From Neospora caninum Liverpool (taxonomy: Eukaryota > Apicomplexa > Conoidasida > Eucoccidiorida > Sarcocystidae), in contig NC_018387.1 in the NCBI RefSeq assembly GCF_000208865.1, positions 2,106,134 through 2,170,133 on the forward strand: 64,000 nt of DNA, given 5' to 3'. Position numbers and translations under genes: made by a program. Position 1 is the stretch's first letter, and each line of letters starts with the position of its first letter. Positions 27,301 to 37,800 of this stretch are shown piece after piece. The notes under the pieces are model-generated. The model was not told the DNA's origin and did no database searches. It saw only the letters and a program-made list of their open reading frames with translations.

Positions 27301-28009
27301 GAGAAGAGGTTGTCCAATCGTTTTGTCGGCCTGGGTGTTGCGCAGGAAAGACCGCAGCCTTCGTGCTCCCCATGCTGACCTACGTGAAGGGCCTCCCGCC
27401 TCTGAATGAAGAGACTGGACAAGATGGACCGTACGCACTCATTTTGGCGCCGTCCAGGTCCGTTACCTGCAAATGGGTTTCTTGTCTTCTTTCGCTCGGT
27501 CCAGTTGCAGTCGCGAAACGCACGTGATGCAGAGTTGTTTCCTTTTTCCGTCTTCGCGTTCTCTTTTTGTGGACCCGGCTCGTTGGCGCCGTCGAAAACG
27601 CATGCAGACATTGCGCCTTGTATGTCGGTATATTTGGTTGTGTGGCGTTCGCCTAGTGGAATGGGGTCAGTTCATACTCGCTTTTGGCGCTATGCGTCAT
27701 CGCACCTGTTGCGCGGTCGCGGAGCTCCAATGTCCCTCTTCACCCTCGCTTGTTTTTTCCTCAGAGAACTGGCCATTCAAATCGACGAAGAAACACAAAA
27801 ATTCGCGTCCTTCTGCAAATGCCAGACTGTGGCTGTCGTCGGAGGCCGCAGCGCTGAAACGCAGGCCTTCCAACTACGCAGAGGGTAGGCGCTCCAGGAA
27901 TGCCCACAAATCCTGCACACATGCAGGCACCTATGTACTAGATATGTGCGCACATAAGAGTAGTTACTTCAAATATGGATATGTGTGTGTGATGGTTTTC
28001 ACCAAGATT

Positions 28010-28058
<49 letters not shown>

Positions 28059-31000
28059 ACATCGGCGCATCCAGATCCTGTACTGTCCAGCTATTCAGCC
28101 GTTTGCAGCGGGCGTTGTGTCGTGTTCTCAGCGCGGAGATTGTCATTGGAACTCCTGGGCGTGTCAAGGACTGCCTCGAGAAGGCGTATACCGTTCTCAA
28201 TCAATGCAACTACGTTGTCCTTGACGAAGCAGGTGAGTGCGCTCTCAACGCAAAACGTGCCTTTTCCCACACCATTTGTATCTGCAACTCTGTATGTTGA
28301 TTCGAGTGACTCCTTTGCTGAACAGTGTTCGGTACGCAGATGTGCATACAAGAATTTTCCATTTTGACGTGGACGGGCTCTCCGAGCTGTTAAAAGTTGG
28401 CTGAAGCCGCCGCTCGTGTTGTCTGTATGCATGTCCTTTCGTCTTTCGTCGGTTTGTTTCGTGCATTGGACGTGGCTCGCGTGGTCAGTACAGCCTCCGG
28501 CGCGATTTGGGATTCCATGTGCAGCACCTTCTCTCTTCGCCGTGTGCATGCGTTGCATATTTCCCTTCGGTCCGCTTCGTCTCTCTCCGGCTCTCTCGCA
28601 ATCTGAGGTTCTGCTGCTGGCGTTGAACCGAGCAATTGATCCCGGTTTTTCGTGTAAAATGGATTCGATCCGCACCCCTGCGTCGCGTGGCGGTCCGCCA
28701 TTTCGTTCATTGTTTTTGTGCGTTCTCGCGATCAATTCGTCTGCTTCTCTTTTCAGATCGAATGATTGATATGGGTTTTGAGGAGATCGTGAATTTCATT
28801 CTAGATCAAATTCCGACTTCAAATTTGAAGAGTAACGACGAAGCCCTCATCCTTCAACAAGTGAGAGCCGCAGCCCCTCGTGCGGCCGAGCGGCCCCAGG
28901 GACGTGAACTTTCGGTGTCTGTATTTCCGCGTTTGTCTCATCTTTCCTCCTTTTCTCGGGCGTCCACACCACATCACACCCCGGTCTGCTGGCGCGGTCT
29001 CTCAGGTCTCCGTCGCTTTCGCTCTCAGTCACTTTTCGTGCTTTTTTCTGAGTTTTTTCCTGTTTTTGTTAGTGGATATGTGCATATGTCTGCGCGGACT
29101 GTCGGGCGGCGTGTCAATGCTCGCTGCGCGTTCAGTGTGCGGTCTGTTTTGGGTGAGACGAAATGATAGAGGAGCTGAGAGCAGTTGTGTTTGCGCGGGA
29201 GACCTATGGGTTTGTGGCCCGTGGTTTCGTTCTTCTATTCACTCTTGGTGGTACAAACGGAGCAAAGTTATGGAAATGCATGCATGGAAATTGCGCAGCG
29301 CCGCTGCAGCGTCTTCGCCTTCGGTGCCGTCGGGACCTGTGCTGTCCGTGTGTCCAGGAGATGCAAGCGAAAGCCGGCCACCGGCTCTACCGCCTCACGC
29401 AAATGTTCAGTGCGACGATGCCTCCGGCAGTGGAGCGATTGGCGCGGTACGCAGATCGGACGAAGGAGCAGAAAGCCTGAAGCCGAAGCGGACAGGAAAG
29501 ACCGGAAGCGAGAGAAAGAGGACAAAAGGGAGGGCGTCCCGTCCTCACCCTTGGCTTCCGACTTCAAACGCCGATCTTTCTGCTCTTCAGGTGTTTCGTC
29601 AAGGCGAATGGTCTTTTTGTGCATCTCTCACGAGAACATTTGTTTTCTCCTCTTTTCTTCCTTTTTCAGGAAATACCTAAGACAGCCTTCCTACATCTCC
29701 ATTGGCGATCCTGGGGCTGGCAAACGCGCCATCGAGCAGCGCGTCGAGTTTGTTCCTGAGGCGCGCAAAAAGCAACGCCTGCAGGTACATGTTATCGAGG
29801 AAGAGGATGCGACAAAACGGGTTTCATTCGTCATTTTCCGTCTTCTTGCCTGGGTGTATCCCCTCGCGTGGAACTGCCTGTTTTCGGCAGAGGGTATGGA
29901 GCAGCCTAGGCGTTCGTTCTTTGCTTCATCAGTGTCGATGCGAAGCCTCGGATATAAAACGGGGGCGGTCCCTTCCGCTTTCCCATTTTTGTCGTCCCTC
30001 GAAATTAAGCTCCAGTGTCGATTCGCTGGAATTCGCCCTGGCTTTTTCTCTGCAGGAGGTGCTCGAAAACGCAACCCCCCCCGTCATGGTTTTCGTCAAT
30101 CAGAAGAAGTCTGCCGACGCCTTGGCCAAAGTCCTTGGCAAGTTGGGATACAGGTACGGCTTTTTTCTTTCCCCCCCCTCCCGCCCCCNNNNNNNNNNNN
30201 NNNNNNNNNNNNNNNNNNNNNNNNNNNNNNNNNNNNNNNNNNNNNNNNNNNNNNNNNNNNNNNNNNNNNNNNNNNNNNNNNNNNNNNNAAACGGGTTTCA
30301 TTTGTCATTTTTCGTCGTATTGACAGGGGGCATCCCCTTGGGTGGAACTCCCTGTTTTTGGCCGAGGGTAAGGAGCAGCCTAGGGCGTTGTTCCTTGCTT
30401 CCTCACAGTCGAAGCGAAGCCTTGGATATAAAACGGGGGCGGTTCCTTTCGTTTTCCCAATTTTGTCGTTCCCTGAAACTTAGTCCCAGCGTAGATTCTC
30501 TGGAATTTGCCCAGGGTTTTTTTTTGCAGGAGGTGTTGGAAAAAGCAACCCCCCCCCTCATGGTTTTTTTCAATCAGAAGAAATTTGCCGAGCCCTGTCC
30601 AAAGTCCTTGGCAAAATGGGAAACAGGACGGGCTTTTTTTTTTTCCCCCCCTAGCCGGCCCCCCCCCCCCCCCGCCTCCGCGATTTTCCGTCTGGCTGTC
30701 GTGCTCCCTATATTTTCACTCGTGCCTTGTATAGTTTTTTGCTTCTCAGAGCGTCACTGGCTTCTTCCACGAGCTACCGGTCAATGCCTGTCTCGTTCCA
30801 ATCTACTTTCCTTGCATTATGTCGTCAGCTGTTTCACCTTGCGCTATCCCCTTTTCCAGCTGCGAACACTTTTTTCCAAACCACTGCGGCGTCGCATAGT
30901 TCGCACTGTGTGTGTCTCCCCTCGCGTGCGTTTCTTTTTCTACGGCTCGCTGGAGCTCCCGTTGCTGTTTAGTCTTCCAAAGGCGCATCTCCACCGTACG

Positions 31001-32367
31001 CTATACACTTGTGCAAAGAGTACGAGACAGCACGGGAAATAGTTCTGTGTGTGTACACTGCACTGCCTGCACGGAAAAGTGGTTCTGCCCATCTTAGGCA
31101 GCTTTCAGAGGCTCTACGGGATGTCTTTTACCACTGAATGTGTACAGTGCATGTTCGCTGCACGGAGGGAAGGCGCAAGAAAACCGCGAGGCTGCTCTGT
31201 CGTCTTTCAAGGTAACTCTGGAATCCTCCGGGTTGTTCTAGAGGTTGCAACGTCTTCAGGTTCCGTAGGAGTTGAGTTTTCGCACACGCTTAATCTCGGG
31301 TGCCTTCTAGCCGCTACCGGCGCGTGTGTTTCATTCCGTGACAGTTTCTTGAACGGTCGAATTCCGCCTTACCTTCGGGGTCAGAAAAAAATGCGCATCA
31401 CCAATATCTATATAGGCATGTAGCAGGTACAGTTGGGCTTTGATATCCGCCAGGAAATCCAAAAGACGATGGTTATCGGGAAAGATAGCCGGTTTTGTCA
31501 CTTCTCAGCTCGAGGTTGAACCCTTCGCAGAGAGAGAAAAGTTACATTTAGATTTACACGTATGTTTTTTGAAGGCCTTTCTGAGGTATGTTGCTCATGT
31601 GTGCGTGGCGAAGTCGTTCGCGTTGTTTCGAATATGCTTCTTCTCCAGGAAGGAAGTCATGACGTTCTCGTAGCAACAGACGTTGCTGGGCGAGGCATTG
31701 ACGTTGAGGGCGTCCAGCTGGTGGTGAACTTCGATATGCCCAAGGATATCGAGGCGTACACTCATCGAATCGGTAAGCGGGTGCACAGAAAAAAGAAGTG
31801 GCCACAAGGGACTGGTGTCGCGCCTGTATTTCAAAAATGCAGGAAGGTCCAGTGTATACCGTTTTTTCTCGATGACACTGCACGAAGGCGAGGGATGCGC
31901 ACGTTGTCGGCCGCTTTCAATTTTGCCTTTCTTGCTGTTACGCCTTTCTGTCGTCGTACAAGCCCCAGCTTTTTGCTGACGGGGGATTTTTTCGGTTTCC
32001 TATGTCGCTTTTCTCGGGCTCTGCGGCCAAATGCCCACGCGACGCTGAATCCCACACTTTCGCCACGTTTCTCCCTGAGTGGTGGGTTTTTTGTTGCGCT
32101 CATCTTCCTGTCTCTTCTTTTTGCGTAATCAAGGAATTCAGTTCCTGGCGTCTTGGTTGTTGTCGTTGTACAGGTCGTACGGGGCGTGCAGGACGAAAGG
32201 GTTTGGCTATCTCGTTCCTCACTGACGAGGATAGTGGAATTTTCTTTGACCTAAAGCAGCTGCTTCTTTCGACAAACAACATCGTGCCTCTCGAGCTTTC
32301 TCATCATCCGGCAACCAAAGCGAAGGGCGGTGACAAAAATCTGATGAAGCCGATTTGGTTCAACTGA
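21380..32367 (+). CDS. PRP28: DEAD-box pre-mRNA splicing helicase PRP28 / DDX23 (U5 snRNP 100 kDa)
   Basis: ATP-dependent RNA helicase that exchanges U1 for U6 at the 5' splice site when the tri-snRNP joins the spliceosome; nuclear. Twenty exons, all phases consistent, 3201 nt, 1066 aa: 21380-22338, 22803-22887, 23392-23517, 23734-23809, 24134-24315, 24462-24547, 24945-25049, 25446-25514, 25901-26120, 26450-26621, 27346-27457, 27765-27884, 28132-28232, 28757-28860, 29358-29446, 29670-29784, 30056-30153, 31148-31211, 31649-31772, 32174-32367. Motifs: Q motif PTPIQ 668-672, AETGSGKT 689-696, PSRELA 729-734, TPGR 778-781, DEAD 802-805, SAT 857-859, MVFVNQKK 918-925, [10 protein letters not shown] 970-979, HRIGRTGR 1000-1007. 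The linker with WRIFRED and NPLY, and HYLGM, match DDX23, which separates it from other DEAD-box proteins. Residues about 1-320 are a low-complexity acidic then R/D/E-rich region replacing the usual RS tail. Motif Ia has S for the usual T. A sequence gap lies in the intron after exon 17. Confidence 0.96.
28008..28054. repeat. (AT)n microsatellite in a PRP28 intron
   Basis: An interrupted AT dinucleotide run of about 47 bases, between the exon ending at 27884 and the exon starting at 28132. Confidence 0.95.
30189..30288. other. Assembly gap (100 N)
   Basis: Exactly 100 unknown bases inside the intron after PRP28 exon 17, preceded by a C homopolymer region. The round size indicates a placeholder gap of unknown length. 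Confidence 0.99.
30289..30662 (+). repeat. Corrupted second copy of PRP28 exon 17 and its upstream intron
   Basis: This segment repeats 29815-30188 at a constant offset of about 474 bases, from the shared AAACGGGTTTCAT start to the C-rich end. It differs by many substitutions and homopolymer changes. The exon copy (about 30530-30627) has lost the reading frame through length changes in C, T and A runs. The functional exon is the first copy, 30056-30153, which joins in phase to the exon at 31148. This looks like a low-quality read end assembled as a separate copy rather than a real duplication. Confidence 0.8.
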
Positions 32368-33125
32368 GAATTCTTTTCTCCGAGCGGAACGGGGTTTTCT
32401 TGCCGCTTTCGAGTGGCAAGGCAAAAGAGTGTGGCAGACCCACAACGGGAAGACGCAGAGCAAGATAGAAACGGGTTAGCTATTCAGGATCGGTGCAAAA
32501 AGAAAGACAGCAAGGGAAACAAGAGAGGAAGTGACCGAACACAGGCTGGTTTTTCTGGCGAAAGGGCGTCCGGTGGAGGAATGAGATCCACGTGCTCTCA
32601 AAATGATTTTTTTGTTATCACAGCCCAAGGGCATACAGCTGGCGTAGAATCGCGACGCTCGTTGAACACATCATTTCTGTGTGTAACAGCATGATTTGTC
32701 GTGTCTCAATAAAAACTCGTTCGGAGGCCTGAACCGGAAGTCAGTTGGCCGTAGAAAAGTTTTCTTCTCGACACCTGCTCACCGTTACTCGTATAACACG
32801 CGAGATGTCTCGCTCTCTCAGAATTCCCTAGCGCTGACCTGATATAGGGGACGAGCTGACGGTAGCGAAACATGAACCATAGGAGTTCCGGAGTATTTTC
32901 TATAGATATGTGCGAAAAAATCTAGCCTCGTCAAACGCGGACCCTGGACAGACACAGACGTCCACAGGCGGCTCGGGTTGCCTGTTCTCAGGAAACAGGG
33001 TTCTTCTCCTGACCACAAGCGCGGCAATGCACGGTGTCTCGCGTAAAGCTTTCCGCGATTTTGGAAGCGCTATCTGAATGTCGCCGTATAGATGCTTTTC
33101 CACAGACGAGTAGCAGACAGTGCTC
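32368..33125. other. PRP28 3' flank, no gene seen
   Basis: After the PRP28 stop codon there are several hundred bases without a supported exon. An AATAAA word (near 32709, within TCAATAAAAACT) could serve as polyadenylation signal. Confidence 0.4.
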
Positions 33126-33152
33126 TCCGCTAGTTTCGTCGTCTGACGCAGG

Positions 33153-33860
33153 CGGTTAAGGGCGGGTCAATGCTTAATGCGTGGGCCGCGAGGAACGCCA
33201 TGTGTGCTGGAGGTGCGTTCACCTTGGATTTCTTGAGCATCTCTCTTTTTCCTATCCCTGCCTTAAAGCTTTTAACGTCTTCTGCGTTCTTCCATTCCTC
33301 AACCCAGGTTCTGATTTTGACCCTGGCGAGTGGCCATACTCGAGGTGATGAAACGCTGGTACAAACCACTGGTTTGTGCGACTCAAAGCAGCTGAGAGAG
33401 AACTGTATGCTGGTGTCGCGGAAACGGGGGATGACACATGTGGCTGCCGACTGACGTGGTTGTGGATGATCTGCTGGATAGAGACCAAACGACAACGTGA
33501 GAAACATAAAAAGTGCTGGTGCTACCGAAAAGTCGCCACAGTTGCGCTAATGTGTCCTGCGTATATGATCCCCTCCATGTAGGCTAGCCGCTTCAGTTCA
33601 TTTCCTTATAGGGAGATTTTGACCGACAAGCTCTTTGCAATGCGCCCGGAGCAAAACGAGACGCTGCGTGCAGCCCAGTGCCAGCCTGTCCCAGAGTGGG
33701 TCGCCGAAAACCCAGTCAACGCCCGATTTACCACGATGAAGAAGTCTTCAGGAGTGTTAGCTCGGAACGTGTTGATCTTGTTCACCTACAGGAGCGTTCG
33801 GCAATACGTGCCTGCACACGTGGCGGAAGCTCGCGTGGGGTTGCCTCGCAGTCCCGAGCA
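33153..33860 (+). pseudogene. Coding-like region with changing reading frame (candidate broken or error-containing gene)
   Basis: Plus-strand segments look coding but lie in different frames without usable introns between them: SDFDPGEWPYS (frame of 33310), VMKRWYKPLVCATQ (frame of 33345), KAAERELYAGVAETGDDT (frame of 33379), DVVVDDLLDRDQTTT (frame of 33453). An exon-like block from 33612 begins EILTDKLFAMRPEQNETLRA and then appears to move to the frame reading YHDEEVFRSVSSERVDLV; it ends at a GT donor at 33861. An upstream piece at 33153-33210 (AVKGGSMLNAWAARNAM) ends at a donor. I do not recognise the protein. Either a decayed gene or single-base assembly errors would explain it. Flanking genes PRP28 and CBP3 show no frame breaks. 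Confidence 0.3.
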
Positions 33861-34806
33861 GGGTACGTCTGTCCTTGTTCAAGGGCATTCCCCGTGTTTC
33901 GAGATCGAAGGCGTGACGATACATCATCGTTGTGAGTCTCAAGTTCTCCATTTGCCCACGTAACGTGAGAAACCGTGGAACCTTCACCCGACAGGCACAA
34001 CATTTCGCCCCTGACGGTCAGGTGCATGCACGACGCATGCGCGTTAACAGTTGGTTAGAAATTTCCTCCGGAGAGCCGTTTTCGGACGGTTGCTGGTCTT
34101 ACTCTTTTTGGCGTTTCATCTTCGACTTCAAGCCTTAGAAAGTGTGTCCACACCCTCAAGTTTCGTGGGATGCCATCTCTCGGCGGAGGGTGCCGACGAG
34201 GCTCTGCATTCAGACACGAGAGAGGGCCCAGCTAGCAGGTGCTGGCCACGGGGACAGCAGATTTCGTCTCTCCGCAGGAGACAGCTCTCTCTCTCTCTCT
34301 GCAGCTTTTCGTGTTTTTCGGGATCCGGGCCGGCTGCCTGGGCTCAGGCTCCTAAACGGAACGGCCAGCTGCTTCGCCTGCGGTTTCCCCGCCACAGTGG
34401 AATGCTCTTCTTTCTCCTGAACCAAATCGTACGGGCTTTTTAGCCACTTCCTTTGGATTCAGGCTAACGGAATTGATAGTTTCTTCCCTGCAGAGTCTAG
34501 CAAAGGCGCACGACGGCTGCAGCCCTGGCCAGTCAGTGGCTACGAGCGGCGCCTGCACTGCAGACTTTCCCGTACCACGGATAAAAGCGTGCATGCGTCT
34601 GCCGCTCGTTTTCTCGTGTCTGCTGTCTCTCTCAGTCGTTTCTCGCTTTCCACAAGTCTCTTGACAAGGCTCCTGTTCGCGTCCGGATGCACCCGTTTGC
34701 GCAGGTCCGGGTCTTTGCTTACAAAGAACAAGGGAGGCGCACTCGCGTTTTTCGCGGTTCTGCTCTTGCTGCCAACTTGCTCTTTTGCCGGACTGGTGAA
34801 GCAACC
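33861..34806. other. Region upstream of the CBP3-like gene, coding content uncertain
   Basis: Contains possible short exon-like pieces (for example around 33994-34020 and 34260-34420), none joined in phase to a supported exon. It presumably includes the 5' leader of the following gene. The CBP3 frame stays open back to an ATG at 34687, which is a possible alternative start. Confidence 0.3.
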
Positions 34807-37800
34807 ATGGCTTTCTCCCTGGCGCAGAGGGCCCCGAAGTCGGTGCCGCCGGCGTGCACTTCCCTCCGATCCCGTATGGTAGGTTCGCACGCCGAGTGTC
34901 CTCCAAGCGCTCCTCTAACCCGAATTTCGTTTTCGCCTTTCGCCGCCGTGCCGCCGAGAGGCGCTCAAGGGGATGGGCCCCCGACTTCTCGTGTCTCTGC
35001 TGTCCCTTATTCTGCGAACTCGGTTTTTGTCTTCCGCCCGTCTGCGCGCCGGCTCCGGCATTCACTGCGCGGCACTTCCCTCGTGACGTTTACCCCGAAA
35101 GATGGATCATCATCTTCCTGCCTTTCCTCCAGCAGTTTCCTTCAAGCAGAGTCCCCTGCGTCGAGCTTGCTCGCACGTCGTTCGCTCAGCTCGACCGGCG
35201 CCGCGGATGCAGGCAAAGCGGAACGCAGGACGGAGAGTGGAAGGGAGGAAACGAAAGGTGTAGCGGCGAAGAGACTCGGGGCGAAAGTTGACAAGGGAAA
35301 GGATCTTTGTCTGACTGGCGGAAAAAAGGAACAAGCTGATCGACAAGCACTAGCGGCGTCGCTCGTCGCTCACGGCGCGGAGCCGTTTGTGGCTCTAAGT
35401 GTTGCGGACGAGGTCACCGCCGCCGGCAGCCTAGGAGCTGCCATCAATGAGAGGCTCATCGACTTGTACAATAAACAGGATGCGGCATCCCAGAGAAAGA
35501 AAACCCATCACCCGGTACGTCGATCTAGGCAGGCTCCGACGTGGAAGAAGCAGCAGCAACAGCAACTGCCGCGGGGGTCAGATCGAAATCTTCACAGATA
35601 TATCCGTGGATGCATAGCTATACGCGCATCGGGGAGTAAATAGGCATACACACGTATGCATGCAAGTGTTTACGCGTACCCACAAGCAGATGCAGAGCTG
35701 TGCGAGAGCGCGTGAGGTCTTCCACCAAGGAACAGAGGCGTCATAGCGGCCCATCGCGTCGCTGGGGCGATCCAGCCCTTCAGGTGCGCGTTGTCTGACG
35801 CTTGCACTGTAATTCGTCAAAATGGCTGTGGAAGTTGGATGGGCCACGCAAACGAGTTGACTCGAAACCGTTATTCGTCGAGCGCGCAAAAGAGGGGGCG
35901 TCCGGTGTGAGCAGTTTTTCAGAACAGCGGGGCTCACGCAGAAGAGGCTTCGCCGCGGAGGCGTCCACGGAGCTGGATCTTTTGCTACCGGCGGAAGTCG
36001 GTCCTTGTCGCGATCGTGGGAAGCGACTCCCACTAAGCAGCAAAAACTGTGTGGGGAAGGAGCACCTAGCCATTTGGCGACACTTTTTCATGCACGGACG
36101 CATACAGCAACGAGGCTTGAGTTTTTGAACCTCTGCTGAGCTTGGGGCCGCAGGCGTCACGGGTCACCAGCTTGTCCATTCGACGTCCCAGCATGGACTG
36201 CACAAGGGTGCGAGCACTCTTGACCAAATGCAAAGCAGATGTTCGTGCCGAGGCGTGTGTATGCGTCTGCATCCAGTAACCGTATGTGCGGATGCATGCG
36301 TGGCGCGGAGCCAAGCTGACTCCGGCTTCTTCCTGACTCCTGTGTGCTTTCCCGCTAGTTCGTCCGCCCCGTCGAAGGAGTGGAGCGGCAGTTGTTTGCG
36401 CTTGAGTCCGAGCGCCTTCTAAAGGATTCACTCTTAACTGCCATCTCGCCGGCCCGCTCCGCCAAGTACTGCGTACCTCTTCCAAACGAGCATCGGGCGA
36501 CGTTTCCTCTGCTCTTCTACAACTATTTCGGGTAGGCCAGCTCTCCCGGATGTTTTTCGGTGACTGCTTTCCCTTCCTGGTAAATGCAACGGTGCAACGC
36601 CTCGCCGCATCGTCCCCGTGGGGTCAGCAATGCGCTCGGCATACCTTTCCAGACTGGTGCGTCGTGCTTCCACAATCTGTTAGGGTATATGCCTCTTCAA
36701 TCTTTCACGGATGCATATATTATATAGAGAGAGAGAGACAGAAAGAGATAGATAGATATAGCTAGATATAGCTACAGGTGCATGCAAAAGTGGTTTTCAT
36801 ATGTGTGTGTGTTCCTTCCTCTCTCTTGTGGCTTACCAGGAAGCATCGGCAATATTCCAGCACTGCGTGGAAGTTTGTTCACTTGATTTTGGAAAGGACG
36901 GAGGCGGACTACCTGCATGCCGCATTCAGTATCCCCGGAGGCTTTAATGGGCGTTTTTACTTTTTTATGCTACACCTGTGGATTCTTCACAAGCGTCTGT
37001 GTCTGGGGGTGAACCACTGCATGCAAGCTGAGAAGCAACGCAAACAATTCCTCGCACACCGTCGACGCCTCTGGGAGAGCAGACAGACCGAGGCGGCGAG
37101 TGCTCTCGAAAGCTCTCAGAATGCGGTCTCCGTTCTCGATACGAACGCCACTGCATTGCGGTCGCGAAATTGCGCGGTGAAACCCGAAAGCAGCGACACA
37201 TTTATTCAGAAAAGTGGCAGAGGCGACGACGCGGTGAACGAGACAAAGGCAGAGGCGCGGGAGACGGAAGAAGTGACGGGGAGTGGACAGACACGGCACT
37301 CAAATGAAGTCTGCGCCTGGGACCAACGTCGGGAAGAGGAGGAATACTTGACTCGGGGAAATCCGCTCCTCGTGGACGTGGAAAAGGTCGTCGAAGGGGA
37401 AATGCTCGACGCCGAACTCTTCAAACTCACTTGGGACATCATCAGAGACTGGATCCTGCAAAAGCACGTAAGCGCAAACCTGCCAAGCGTTTTTGGTCGG
37501 CGGCCAGCTCCTCTGCACGCAACTAGAGTGTACACAGATGATTCGCAACATCTTCCGACTGACCGACCTCGTCCAACACTCAAGAGGTGTCTTCCCTGGC
37601 AGCTCCGGGATCGTTTTCGTCTCAGTTTGCTTTTTCACACGGGTAGGAACCGGAGTTCCACGGGCTTTCCAGAGGCCAGGCTTAGAGAGAGCAGTATGAC
37701 AGAAAAATCCAACGAAATCTCCTGTCAGACATCGCCGCAACACTCGGAAAAAAATAGGTAGCCAGCGGTCTGATCCCTGTTTGATAAGCTCTGCTGAGAG

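Noticed and set aside
30530..30660. Extra PRP28 exon in the copy after the gap
   Set aside because: The copy has frame-breaking homopolymer changes, and the intact exon 30056-30153 already joins to 31148 in phase.
29185..31042. Two frames of over 430 codons running through the N gap
   Set aside because: They contain 34 unknown residues from the gap and cross PRP28 introns; they are not genuine.
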